A stretch of DNA of 64,000 nucleotides from Protula sp. h YS-2021 (taxonomy: Eukaryota > Annelida > Polychaeta > Sabellida > Serpulidae), in contig OX457026.1 of NCBI GenBank assembly GCA_949752745.1, forward strand, positions 45,291,239-45,355,238, given 5' to 3'. Position 1 is the stretch's first letter. Every line of letters begins with the position of its first letter. Of this stretch, positions 24,093-33,249 are shown one piece after another. Made by a program: the position numbers and the translations under genes. Under the pieces are notes generated by a model, which searched no databases, had not been told where the DNA came from, and was given only the letters and a program-made list of their open reading frames with translations.

Positions 24093-27000
24093 CAAGCGTT
24101 TGCTGATGCTAGTGATCTGTATCAATTCTGATTTTTAACTAAACACAGTCACAGATAAATACCGTTTGAATCCTCATATATTGTTTTCTCAATATTTTGC
24201 TGAGACTAAAAATCTGTATCTTTTACTGATTTTAAGCAGAAAAATAGACAGACAATTATCATTGCAATCCTCCTACTTTACGTTTCCACAATATACAATC
24301 AATTAAGTGTGCTACGCCGGGGCAGCAATTATCTGTATCATTTGCTGATTTTAAACCAAAGAATCAGACATATCTGATTTTATATACTAGTGTTTTTTTT
24401 ATTTATTTATTTTTTTTTTTTGGGGGGGGGGGGGAGTGGGAGGGCGGTAAACTAAAAGACCTGTTCAACTTGTAAAGGCGGTTGCTGCACTTGTTCGTCT
24501 GACGTTTCCGGTTGCAGCAGTGACACTGTTGCGGCCTTGTCCAGAGATGCTGTGACTGCCCCAGTTTCTTTCTGAAAATATGAAAAAAATACTTATATAT
24601 ATATATATATATATAATCAAGCGTTTGCAATTGCTAGTGATCTGTATCGATTCTGATTTTTAACTAAACACAGTCACAGATAAATACCGTTTGAATCCTC
24701 ATATATTATGTTTTCTCAATATTTTGCTGAGACTAAAAATCTGTATCTTTTACTTATTTTATGCAGAAAAACAGACAGACAAATATCATTTCAATCCTCC
24801 TACTTTACGTTTCCACAATATACAATCAATTAAGTGTGCTACGCGGGGGCAGCAATTATCTGTATCATTTGCTGATTTTAAACCAAAGAATCAGACATAT
24901 TTGATTTTATATACTAGTGTTTTTTTTATTTATTTATTTATTTATTTTTGGGGTGGGGGGGGGGGGGAGTGGGAGGGCGGTAAACTAAAAGACCTGTTCA
25001 ACTTGTAAAGGCGGTTGCTGTACTTGTTCGTCTGACGTTTCCGGTTGCACCAGTGACACTGTTGCGGCCTTGTCCAGAGATGCTGTGACTGCCCCAGTTT
25101 CTTTCTGAAAATTTGAAAAAATACTTATATATATACAATCAAGCGTTTGCTGATGCTAGTGATCTGTATCAATTCTGATTTTTAACGAAACACAGTCACA
25201 GATAAATACCGTTTGAATCCTCATATATTGTTTTCTCAATATTTTGCTGAGACTAAAAATCTGTATCTTTTACTTATTTTAAACAGAAAAATAGACAGAC
25301 AAATATCGTTTCAATCCTACTACTTTACGTTTCCTCAATATACAATCAATTAAGTTTGCTAAGCGGGAGCAGCAATTATCTGTATCATTTGCTGATTTTC
25401 AACCAAAGATCCGACATGTATGATTTTAATCCTAGTTTTTTTTTTTTTTTTTTTTTTGGGGGGGGGGGGGCTAAACTTAAGACCTGTTCAACTTGTAAAG
25501 GTGTCCACCCTGCTTCTTGTGGTTGCTGGACTTGTTCGTCTGACGTTTCTGGCTGTGCCAGTGGCACTGTTGCTGCCATGTCCAAAGATGCTGTGACTGC
25601 CCCCGTTTCTTTCTGAAAATATGAAAAAAAAATTATATATATATATATATATAATCAAGCGTTTGCAATTGCTAGTGATCTGTATCGATTCTGATTTTTA
25701 ACTAAACACAGTCACAGATAAATACCGTTTGAATCCTCATATATTATGTTTTCTCAATATTTTGCTGAGACTAAAAATCTGTATCTTTTACTTATTTTAA
25801 GCAGAAAAATAGACAGACAAATATGATTTCAATCTTACTACTTTATGTTTCCTCATTATACAATCAATTAAGTTTGCTAAGCGGGGGCATCAATTGTCTG
25901 TATCATTTGCTGATTTTCAACCAAAGATCAGACATGTATGAGTTTAATCCTAGTGTTTTTTTTTTTGGGGGGGGGGGGGGGCTAAACTTAAGACCTGTTC
26001 AACTTGTAAAGGTGTCCACCCTGCTTCGTGTAGTTGCTGCACTTGTTCGCCTGACGTTTCTGGCTGTGCCAGTGGCACTGTTGCTGCCATGTCCAGAGAT
26101 GCTGTGACTGCCCCCGTTTCTTTCTGAAAATATGAAAAAAATACTTATATATATATATATATAATCAAGCGTTTGCAATTGCTAGTGATCTGTATCGATT
26201 CTGATTTTTAACGAAACACAGTCACAGATAAATACCGTTTGAACCCTCATATATTACGTTTTCTCAATATTTTGCTGAGACTAAAAATCTGTATCTTTTA
26301 CTTATTTTAAGCAGAAAAATAGACAGACAAATATGATTTCAATCTTACTACTTTACGTTTCCTCAATATACAATCAATTAAGTTTGCTAAGCGGGGGCAG
26401 CAATTGTCTGTATCATTTGCTGATTTTCAACCAAAGATCAGACATGTATGATTTAAATCCTAGTGTTTTTTTTTTTTTGTTTTTTTTTTTTTGGGGGGGG
26501 GGGCTAAACTTAAGACCTGTTCAACTTGTAAAGGTGTCCACCCTGCTTCGTGTGGTTGCTGCACTTGTTCGCCTGACGTTTCTGGCTGTGCCAGTGGTAC
26601 TGTTGCTGCCATGTCCAGAGATGCTGTGACTGCCCCCGTTTCTTTCTGAAAATATGAAAAAAATACTTATATATATATATATAATCAAGCGTTTGCAATT
26701 GCTAGTGATCTGTATCGATTCTGATTTTTAACGAAACACAGTCACAGATAAATACCGTTTGAACCCTCATATATTACGTTTTCTCAATATTTTGCTGAGA
26801 CTAAAAATCTGTATCTTTTACTTATTTTAAGCAGAAAAATAGACAGACAAATATCATTTCAATTCTCCTACTTTACGTTTCCACAATATACAATCAATTA
26901 AGTTTGCTACGCGGGGGCAGCAATTATCTGTATCATTTGCTGATTTTAAACCAAAGAATCACACAGATCTGATTTTAATACTAGTGTTTTTTTTATTTAT

Positions 27001-29107
27001 TTATTTTTTTTTGGGGGGGGGGGAAGTGGGGGGGGGCGCGGTAAACTAAAAGACCTGTTCAACTTGTAAATGCGGTTGCTGCACTTGTTCGTCTGACGTT
27101 TCCGGTTGCACCAGTGACACTGTTGCGGCCTTGTCCGGAGATTCTTTGACTGCCACCGACTGCAACAAAGATATTAAGGTATTTCTTTATATATATATAA
27201 ACATGTGCCGCCCTGCAAATATTAATCAGTTAACTGTATTACAAACGTACTGAAACACAACGAGAGAGAAGTATGAACTTAATATTTAATAATGCTTTCT
27301 TGGACATGCCACACCCTTCTTCAAAAATATATATCAGTAATAGCAATGTTATTTATTTTAATCCACAGCCACCAACGGACAGATTTAACTGGAAAAACCA
27401 TACGTTTGGGAACATACGCACCTGTGCGACGAGTCGGCCCGCATTTAGCAAGTTCACTTTCACCCCAGTATTAGACATCTTAACAGGTTCGGGACGAGAG
27501 GAGTTTGCTGCCTTCTTTACACGCTTGGAAATTCTGCGTCCATATCTTTTGCTCTTCGGTGTGGTTTTTAGACGTTTATGGGGACTTTTTTGTTTCCATT
27601 CCTCTGCGGATTCTGTTAACGTATCTGAAGTATGCATACCAGTATCAGTTTGAGACTTTTTGAGTGCTTCTGTGGTTTTCCATTTTTTTCTCTGTCGGGT
27701 CATAAGGGGTGGAAAAGTAGCTTCTTGTCCTTTACTGGTGCTGGGCTTTTCTAGTGATTTACTCGCGGTGGGTTGAGCGGGGGGATTTATATCAAACCCC
27801 TTTGCAGCTGTGGCATAGTCGAATTTAAATGCAGCCACCGTTGACGAGGAAGACATGTTCTTTACTTTCCCTGCAAAAGGAACCAAAGTGTCAATTCGTG
27901 TTCTCCCCCATCTTCATCAATAACGCTCTAATCCTTATATAATACGTCACTGACGTCTCCGCGGGAAAACTACAGACAGATGTGAATAAAAATCGGAACT
28001 TATCACAAAAATGACTTCACATGCCGCGATTACGATAACAGCAACAGATGTTAAAACACACACACACATACACACACACAGGGCTTTACGCTATTTTTTC
28101 CCCCGACACCTTCCGGCACATTTTCAGCGATTGGATCTTGTTGCCTGCCCCCACCACCACTCTTGCATGTCCCACATTGTCTCTTCCGTAGGTCACCCCT
28201 TCCCCCCCCCCCTTCATTAATAAACGCTCTAATGCTTATATAATATGTCACTGACGTCTTCGCGGGGAAAACTACAGACAGATGTGAATAAAAATCTGAA
28301 CTTATCACAAAAATGACTTCACATGCCGCGATTACGATAACAGCAACAGATGTTTAAAAATAACACACACACACAATACACAGGGCTTTACGCTAATTTT
28401 TTTCGACACCTTCCGGCATTTTCGGTCACTGGATCTTGTTGCCTGCCCCCACCACCACTCTTACACCCCCCCCCCCACATTTTGTCTCTTCCGTAGGTCA
28501 CCCCTTACACCCCCCCCCCTTCATTAATAAACACTCTAATGCTTATATAATACGTCACTGACGTCTTCGCGGGGAAAACTACAGACAAATGTGAATAAAA
28601 ATCTTAACTTATTACAGAATAAAAGCCTAAAAAAAGACTTCACAAAGTTGAGTTGTCTTAACAATAAAACAAACCACAAATCAATTTAAAAAAAAATTAC
28701 CTAGGTTGACACGATATATCTCGTGGCTATTCGGGCCAAAGGCTTTCACCGTCTTTCGCCATGTACCTTGTGCTCTACGAAAAAAAAACAATGTACACGG
28801 CGATATTTTTTGCTTTCTTCAATTTTACAGTAAAGTTTATCACGTCTAGCTGTATTGTTTGTCAAAAGCTGTTTAATATTTGAAGGTTCCCATGAAATCA
28901 ATCGATTGCCGATGCAGCATTAAGTGAGTAACATAAACAAGGAACTGAAAACGAAAACTCACGTTGTCCCGTCAGACCAAAACTTCACATGCACATCAAA
29001 CAAGGTGACTTTAATAGCCTGCCCCGGCCACCACACTTTGTTCTGGATGAAGGCCCACACTGCGTCCCCTTCATTTATGTCCTCGACAGGCTTTACTGAC
29101 ATAATGC
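16064..29107 (-). CDS. PWWP-domain / tyrosine recombinase fusion protein, 22 coding exons
   Basis: Minus-strand exons in transcription order: 29102-28963 (ATG at 29102; exon begins 29107), 28774-28701, 27870-27422, 27159-27055, 26645-26517, 26123-25995, 25612-25484, 25104-24994, 24571-24461, 23983-23873, 23464-23354, 22938-22810, 22419-22309, 21917-21735, 21520-21353, 20734-18402, 18116-17993, 17772-17652, 17432-17314, 17137-16942, 16714-16526, 16302-16064 (TAA). Lengths sum to 5511 nt (1836 aa), and every junction keeps frame with AG acceptors and GT donors, except one GC donor after 17652. Seen: PWWP (about residues 10-90), a repeat-exon region (222-613), 95-residue repeats (about 785-1060), a C2HC finger, and a recombinase domain (about 1250-1680). 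Known: integrase-type tyrosine recombinases cut DNA with R..R..H..Y residues; PWWP domains read methylated histone tails. Inference: a chromatin-targeted recombinase, mobile or domesticated. No mRNA evidence is available, and exon inclusion may vary. Confidence 0.75.
16526..16714 (-). CDS. Acidic linker exon
   Basis: 189 nt. It encodes VSEEEEIRRREEDLGIDEED ... VEDDENDWFAPDMF and is highly acidic. Acceptor TATGTTAG, donor ATAG|GTTGTG. Confidence 0.65.
16942..17137 (-). CDS. Recombinase exon 5, catalytic box III with nucleophilic tyrosine
   Basis: 196 nt. It contains FLDHMGHTTEVHKVFYRQL. G-H followed nine residues later by Y is the tyrosine-recombinase box III spacing, as in XerD-type enzymes. 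It continues SIERLEVAKVLLIQDLG and a conserved TPLHDIDMA tail. Confidence 0.8.
17314..17432 (-). CDS. Recombinase exon 4, catalytic box II
   Basis: 119 nt. It contains YPERIRSTNLRKYFATLTQ. LRK supplies the second catalytic arginine. The position usually H (LRKH or LRH) is Y here. Acceptor TTAATTAG, donor GTAATT. Confidence 0.75.
17652..17772 (-). CDS. Recombinase exon 3, followed by a GC donor
   Basis: 121 nt. WSKPVPCIVPQLCSKLLHFI ends in NSPYLFARR, the family's 'NPYVFAR' segment. The donor is GAG|GCAAGT, a GC-AG intron. Reading on without splicing meets a stop after about ten codons. Confidence 0.7.
17993..18116 (-). CDS. Recombinase exon 2
   Basis: 124 nt. It reads SSYEQRIQDIDEISDDLMGE ... 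LRTHEVIEIRGK. The 'LS..E+.L...H..VEIRGK' pattern follows the first catalytic arginine in this family. Acceptor ATGTTTTAG, donor GTTTGT. Confidence 0.75.
18402..20734 (-). CDS. Large exon: 95-residue repeats, C2HC finger, start of recombinase domain
   Basis: 2333 nt between CTGTTGCAG and GTAAGT. It begins with a basic KKKKLLRKKKRSSK stretch. Three 285-bp repeats (about 19760-20600) encode S/D-rich blocks with FCPxSDDSDEESVSDT, KPGTSxKYGKKRTSS and MASPEIKRKxTxQTPTQ. Then come CTCDVEFDIHQYGPCAYC, a CxxC-x11-H-x3-C finger ending YLRRHINNC, and an N-terminal core-binding-like region (FPIMKADKITVIAQQD, SGVMRLASRLL, NIRKPLPLPADVTKLASYL). It ends with LISFNRRRCGEVQAI, which carries the first catalytic arginine. 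This order matches a family of uncharacterised animal proteins that I recall ending in an integrase-type fold. Confidence 0.8.
20780..21352. repeat. Intronic tandem repeat, about 57-60 bp units
   Basis: TTTCATTTTAAACCAAAGTT, AAGACGGACAAATATTTGCA and TCTGTACTTTTTTT recur about eight times between the large exon and the preceding exon. The same TTTTAAACCA...GACA...TTGCAT words appear in the introns of the exon array and in the 708-bp satellite, so they may share an ancestor. Confidence 0.65.
21353..21520 (-). CDS. Acidic exon upstream of the large exon
   Basis: 56 codons, phase 0-0. It reads EKRTLRIEVGLHEQSSEAFQ ... EGMIEPPEEYPELQR, between acceptor ATGTTATAG and donor GGTTTGTG. No domain was recognised; it is probably disordered. 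Confidence 0.65.
21735..21917 (-). CDS. Acidic exon related to the array exons
   Basis: 61 codons, phase 0-0, acceptor TTATTTGTAG, donor AAG|GTCCGT. It starts KETGAIIEYPDKAATVPD, clearly the array motif. It then has an internal duplication around TESETDKTLEYITEIVPEKA and DTESETDENSESLIEE. It may be close to the ancestral exon of the array. Confidence 0.7.
22309..22938 (-). CDS. Array exons 9 (long) and 10 (hybrid)
   Basis: 22810-22938 is long type (PHEAGW). 22309-22419 starts KEKGAVTASLDMAATVPLAQ like long exons but ends QQPALQVEQ like short ones. Confidence 0.7.
23354..25104 (-). CDS. Array exons 5-8, short type (37 codons each)
   Basis: Exons 24994-25104, 24461-24571, 23873-23983 and 23354-23464 are 111 nt each. 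Variants include VSLVQ, VSLLQ and ASLVQ. The intron after 23983 (upstream side) holds the longest (TA)n tract at 24008-24090. Confidence 0.7.
24008..24090. repeat. (TA)n microsatellite
   Basis: About 40 TA repeats in an intron of the exon array. Shorter TA tracts occupy the equivalent place in the other units. Confidence 0.95.
25484..26645 (-). CDS. Array exons 2-4, long type (43 codons each)
   Basis: Exons 26517-26645, 25995-26123 and 25484-25612 are 129 nt each. Differences include HEAGW, LHEAGW and QEAGW at the insert and one TSG/TSD change, so the units are not identical. All are phase 0-0, so any number can be skipped without frameshift. Confidence 0.7.
27055..27159 (-). CDS. Array exon 1 in transcription order (variant)
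   Basis: 35 codons. It begins SVAVKESPDKAATVSLVQ rather than KETGAV, with acceptor TTTGTTGCAG. It probably represents the edge of the duplicated array. Confidence 0.7.
27422..27870 (-). CDS. Exon encoding basic, nuclear-localisation-like linker
   Basis: 449 nt between CCTTTTGCAG and CAG|GTGCGT. It begins GKVKNMSSSSTVAAFKFDYA, resembling the helical tail after a PWWP barrel. It continues with a low-complexity S/T/K-rich stretch containing SPHKRLKTTPKSKRYGRRIS and KRVKKAA, which look like nuclear localisation signals. There is an internal ATG (MSSSS), but frame continuity upstream into the PWWP favours the upstream start. Confidence 0.7.
28701..28774 (-). CDS. Exon encoding second half of PWWP domain
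   Basis: 74 nt between TTTTCGTAG and donor GTAATT. It reads AQGTWRKTVKAFGPNSHEIY then RVNL, the usual PWWP 'xxVKPF' region. It joins in frame on both sides (phase 2 in, phase 1 out). Confidence 0.75.
28963..29107 (-). CDS. Exon encoding start and first half of PWWP domain
   Basis: The acceptor TTTTTGTTTACAG lies directly before GCATT-ATG, so a 5' UTR exon is expected upstream. Translation gives MSVKPVEDINEGD, then AVWAFIQNKVWWPGQAI, then VKFWSDGT. GDAVWA followed by the VWWPG box is the PWWP core signature, and the spacing to VKFWSDG fits the second strand region. It ends in phase 2 with donor GTGAGT. An N-terminal PWWP would bind nucleosomes or methyl-lysine, by family analogy. Confidence 0.8.
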
Positions 29108-29812
29108 CTGTAAACAAAAAATACGAAAAAAACGGGTAAATCTCATCACTCTGCCACAAGTTCGACGTCCCAATAGTCCGAAAACCCAAAATTCTGAATG
29201 ATGCTTTCTTGAAAGGACCATGACTTAGGAGATTCACTACTGCGAGGGTTCAATTATTAGATGTATCCGTCCCACGACCAAGTATTCTGGCGTTCCATGC
29301 ACATTCGGACTTTTGGGCTTTCGGACTATTGGGACTTCGGACTTGTGCCACGTCAGACTACTGGGCAGTCCCCCATAAACAAAGACAAATGCGGCGCGTC
29401 GAGAGGGGTTTGCCGAAAAAATGCCGTCTTTATTTAACTCGTCATATCTCCGCTGAAAATGGGCCGATCTCTAAAAAAAAAAAACGCCTAGGCATCAACT
29501 TAAAACAAATTTCTATCCGTGTACAACATTTCGTGTTTCTAGGTCCCGTATATTCGAACGAGTTTGTGACCTCAAAACATCGCATTTTTCGCAGAAAAAA
29601 CATTTGGCCAACAATAAATGATAATATCCCTCTTGACGTCAAGCGGGTAAAAAATAAAAATAATCGAGGGGGGGGGGGGGATTACGCCGGAGGTTACGGT
29701 TTTATAAAAAATAATTCTGTTATACTTCAAAAGAATTATTTTGAAAAAAACTTTCTAAGATAAAATTATACATTCAGTGAAGAAACAAAAAAAATAAATG
29801 TTACCTCTTTAA

Positions 29813-30100
29813 AGTGTGAACAATATCCTTTAGTATCCCTTGTTTATAAGTAACTAAATTATTAACACCACAAGATATAATGCCAAAAGATAACTTTTTT
29901 AATCAGTCTTCACACTTGCTCAACCAAAAGAACAGTGACAACTGCAGTGGCAAAGCGTGGGAAAAAAGACCTCGCTGACGTTTACACAAAACTCAACCAA
30001 TCACAGACGTTTCCCAATCAATACACAGTGCCTTGATCTAGCCGCAATAAAATCTGAGCCAATCCCAGCACAGACCTAAACTAGTGGCCTGGCCTTTGAT
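29813..30100 (-). promoter_or_regulatory. Possible 5' UTR exon / promoter of the PWWP-recombinase gene
   Basis: On the minus strand, CTTTAAAGAG|GTAACATT offers a donor at about 29812, upstream of the first coding exon. The upstream DNA is non-repetitive and has three CCAAT-type words in plus orientation (AACCAATCACAG, CCCAATCAAT, GCCAATCCCAG; about 29997-30068). This is suggestive only: no initiator or TATA box was identified. Confidence 0.3.
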
Positions 30101-31065
30101 GAAATCAAACCGTGAGAACATCGACAGACAATACTGGCTAAAAAGCAATATCACAACAACTTTTTTTTGACTTCATATGCGTCGATTACGATAACAGCAA
30201 CAGAAAACACACACACACAGAGGGCTTTACGCTATTTTTTTTCGACACCTTCCGGCACATTTTCCGCAATTGGATCTTGTTGCCTGCCTCCCCCCCCACT
30301 CTTACATGCCCCCCACACTTTGGTCTCTTCCGTAGGTCACCCCTTTCTCCCCAACCCCCCCCCCCCACCCCCCACCTTTATTAACAAAAAAAATGACTAA
30401 AAATGGCTTCACATGCCGCGATTACGATAACAGCAACAGCAGCTAAAAAAAAAAAACACACACACACACAGAGGGCTTTACGCTAATTTTTTTCGACACC
30501 TTCCGGCACATTTTCGGCAATTGGATCTTGTTGCTTGCCCCCCCCCCCCCACTCTTACATGCCCCCACACTTTAGTCTCTTCCGTAGGTCACCCCTTTCT
30601 CTCCCCCCCCCCCCCCACCTTCATTAATAAACGCTCTAATGCTTATATTATAGGTCACTGACGTCTTCGCGGGGAAAACTACAGATAGATGTGAATAAAA
30701 ATCTGAACTTATAAGAAAAAATGACTTCCCATGGCGCGATTATGATAACAGCAACAGATGTTTAAAAAATACACACAACACACACAATACTCAGGGCTTT
30801 ATGCTAATTTTTTTTCAACACATTCCGGCACATTTTCGGCCACTGGATCTTGTTGCCTGTCCCCACCACCACTCTTACATGCCCCCACATATCTTCCGTA
30901 GGTCACCCCCTTCCCCCTCCCCACCTTCATTAATAAACGCTCTAATGCTTATATAATACGTCACAGACAAATGTGAATAAAAATCTGAACTTATTACAAA
31001 AAAAATATAAATGTATATAGCGTTACTTACCCCATACTGTACAATGCAATATCCTTACTATCTGC

Positions 31066-31563
31066 TCAAGACTTTTTCTTCGAGATATTATCCCATTTGA
31101 CTCGCTCATTATTTCTTTGATTTTGCACTGCTTTTTTTTCAATTTTTAAATTGCCAAATGTGTTAGTGACATCTTTGAAGTTTACATATTTCTGAAAGTG
31201 TTCGTACAACGGATCTTTCTTGATAAACGCATCCGCTAAACGAGCCGGTTTTAAAGTTTTTTTTTTGCGTCTCGGCCCCACTCTCTGACATTTCTTCACA
31301 ACTTTACAACCGGTGTCAGAAATCTGTGAAGTGTCATGTTCTGGGGTATTTTGTAGTGAAATATCATGCTGTGAACTTCTACAGCTATCGCTACATTGCT
31401 CATTAAGCCAGTTGACAACTCTTGCTTTATATCCAATGTTTTCTCCTCCAATACAGTTTTCTAAACGTTTGCGAGCAAGCTTCGCACTTGGACTATAATT
31501 ATCGGCATTACACTTTCGCCGTTTTCTGTACTTCTTTCTTTCTTTGTTATTGTGCCTACCCAT
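31066..31563 (-). CDS. Lysine/arginine-rich ORF, MGRHNNKERKKYRKRR type
   Basis: 165 codons from ATG 31563, unknown function. The N-terminus MGRHNNKERKKYRKRRKC is strongly basic, followed by SAKLARKRLEN, a Cys/Ser/Asp-rich middle and VGPRRKKKTLKPARLADAF. A GTAAGT donor-like site follows the stop closely (about 31031). In the second block (39523-39978) one extra T in a T-run shifts the frame near the end, giving 151 codons, so the C-terminus is uncertain. Basic MGRxxK starts of this sort occur at N-termini of some transposon proteins. It could also be an exon of an unrecognised nuclear protein. Confidence 0.45.
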   Translation of the reverse strand: MGRHNNKERKKYRKRRKCNADNYSPSAKLARKRLENCIGGENIGYKARVVNWLNEQCSDSCRSSQHDISLQNTPEHDTSQISDTGCKVVKKCQRVGPRRKKKTLKPARLADAFIKKDPLYEHFQKYVNFKDVTNTFGNLKIEKKAVQNQRNNERVKWDNISKKKS

Positions 31564-31628
31564 GTTTAAAACAGGTGTCAAAGACCACAAACAGCCCTAA
31601 ATTTCATTTCACTAGATTTTACGCCAAT

Positions 31629-31793
31629 TTATACGATCTCCCAATCAGTCAACACTTCTTTTCCTTCAATTTTCCCACATTCATCCAACTGTTCATTTTC
31701 TGACTTAGGTTTGACGCATTTTGACTTGGGTTTGAGCATCTCTCTTCTCCTCTTCAAATAAGCTTTTCTTCTCACTTTATCGTGGCGACCCAT
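31629..31793 (-). CDS. Short basic ORF, paralogous start MGRHDKVRRKAYLKRR
   Basis: 54 codons from ATG 31793 to TAA 31629. It begins MGRHDKVRRKAYLKRRREML, closely similar to the ORF about 65 bp downstream on the same strand (MGRHNNKERKKYRKRR). It then has KPKSKCVKPKSENEQ and ends KEVLTDWEIV. The shared start suggests a tandem duplication with a truncated first copy. Its equivalent in the second block lies at 40044-40208. Confidence 0.4.
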   Translation of the reverse strand: MGRHDKVRRKAYLKRRREMLKPKSKCVKPKSENEQLDECGKIEGKEVLTDWEIV

Positions 31794-31849
31794 ATTAAGC
31801 TATGTTGATCTTGCTTGAAAATTTGCTAAACGAGGACGGAACCAAGAAC

Positions 31850-32365
31850 ATAAAGAAATGATAGAAAAAAAACGGCAATAATCAACGTTTTTTTCTATCA
31901 TTTCTTTATATCCTTATCCCAACTGAATTCAGCCGAAACACAAAAACTTTTCGACGAAAGTCAAAGTGCGATTTGGCTTATTACGGGTCTCACTCGTATA
32001 AGCCAAATCACACTTTGGGCGTTCCTAATAACAATGCGAAAAAATTCTGCGTTTCGAATAAAAGTAACCGGGTAAAAAATGAAAGAAATGATAGAGAGAT
32101 TTCGCCTAAATGTCAAATTTCTCATGCACCAAAGAGTAGTCGGGTTTTTAACAACCCGTATACTATTTTAAAAATGTATTAAAAATTTTAACAAATAGTT
32201 TCAAGTTTCAATTTCTCTTATGTTCCGAATATGAACTGTTTGCGATATTTCTTCCATATCTTTCTACAATTTCTTTCATTTTTTTATCCGGCTCCCTCGC
32301 AGCCGAAATTCAAAATTCTTTCGCAAATTATTCGAAACACCCAAAGTGTGATTTGGCTTATAATA
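31850..32365. repeat. Cluster of inverted and direct repeats
   Basis: 31850-31874 and 31886-31909 form a near-perfect 23-bp stem (AAAGAAATGATAGAAAAAAA). 31962-31981 (CAAAGTGCGATTTGGCTTAT) and 31998-32017 are inverted copies. A third copy in direct orientation lies at 32342-32361. It looks like a small fold-back element. It is duplicated at about 40265-40780. Confidence 0.65.
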
Positions 32366-33200
32366 AGCAAAATAACAAGCAACTCAACAAAAAAATGTTT
32401 TACGTTAAAATTTCATGCTTGTTAAGGATAAATAAACAGCCCATAAAGGTCCTGTTGACAGTTCAGCGTAAGATTCCAAGCAACTCTCGTACTGACACCT
32501 ACGGTGAATGCTAATTCCTTACAACAGCTGTTTAAAAGGTTTAAAACAGCCGAAAAGGCTGAATTTTTCAGATCTGCTTTGTAAAAAATATGAAGACTGA
32601 ACTAAAAAGTGTATGCTTTATTAAAACAATAATTTTGTTGCTTTATTTGGCTCTCAATTCTTTAGGAAAGAATTTTCGATTTCTACTCAGACAGACAGTA
32701 TTTCATGATCGTGTTAACAGCTTAAAAAGCTGTTTTTTTTTTTTACTTTATTAGCACAAACTATGCAGAATAATGTTGTTAGACTTATGCCGTGGTAAAA
32801 AATACATACTTTATTGCATTATGCCTAATTTTTTCTCAAAAAGAAAGTGAGCGATAAAACAATGTTATTCCACCTCGATGTCAAACATTCCCAAATATTC
32901 AAATAATAACATATCCATCAAAGTTTATATTTCTGACAATACATTTTCTAAATCTTAAAAATATAATTACAGTGTTTATTTAGTTTATTAATCCTTTACA
33001 AGCATGAAAATTTGAACTTTAAAACTTTTGCGAACAAACAACACACGAGGTTCTTCCTAACACTCATCACACCGAGCTGCGCGCGCGCACACAAATAGTC
33101 CACAGTTTTCGCACTTTAAAACGACTATTTGCAAAGTAATAAATATTAAATAAAGTGTTTATTTGATATTTTGTTTATTTTAAAAATAGTTGGGAACATA
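32366..33200. other. AT-rich spacer without recognised gene
   Basis: Contains a hairpin-rich AACAGCTTAAAAAGCTGTT at about 32718. No supported frame. Confidence 0.4.
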
Positions 33201-33206
33201 TTTATT
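33201..33206 (-). terminator. AATAAA polyadenylation signal
   Basis: TTTATT on the plus strand, about 45 nt beyond the stop of the small secreted-protein ORF. Confidence 0.35.
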
Positions 33207-33249
33207 TATATAATATGACTAATTGCCGTCTTGTAAGTTGACCTATTTT

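Larger units (their letters stand above)
22309..27159 (-). repeat. Tandem array of ten duplicated coding exons with their introns
   Basis: Ten units of about 490-590 bp, each with one phase 0-0 exon: 27055-27159 (35 codons), 26517-26645, 25995-26123, 25484-25612, 22810-22938 (43 codons each), 24994-25104, 24461-24571, 23873-23983, 23354-23464, 22309-22419 (37 codons each). Acceptors are TTTCAG (TTGCAG in the first copy) and donors are CAG|GTCTT. Long exons read KETGAVTASLDMAATVPLAQ + PETSxEQVQQPxEAGW + TPLQVEQ. Short exons lack the EAGWT insert and read DKAATVSLVQPETSDEQVQQ. Each intron carries a poly-G/poly-T block, a (TA)n tract and a CTGTATCTTTTACTTATTTT block. Exon 22309-22419 combines a long-type start with a short-type end, a sign of unequal exchange. 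The peptide is T/Q/E-rich and probably disordered. Confidence 0.85.
27905..31000. repeat. About 300-bp repeat units in and upstream of the first introns
   Basis: Units share CCGCGATTACGATAACAGCA, (CA)n, GGGCTTTACGCTA, GACACCTTCCGGCACATTTT, GGATCTTGTTGCCTGCCCCC, TCTTCCGTAGGTCACCCCTT and GCTCTAATGCTTATATAA followed by TACGTCACTGACGTCTTCGC. Copies lie near 27905-28011 (partial), 28011-28312, 28312-28640, 30170-30400, 30405-30715 and 30720-31000. They also occur in the second block near 36320-39415. No coding was seen. Confidence 0.8.
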
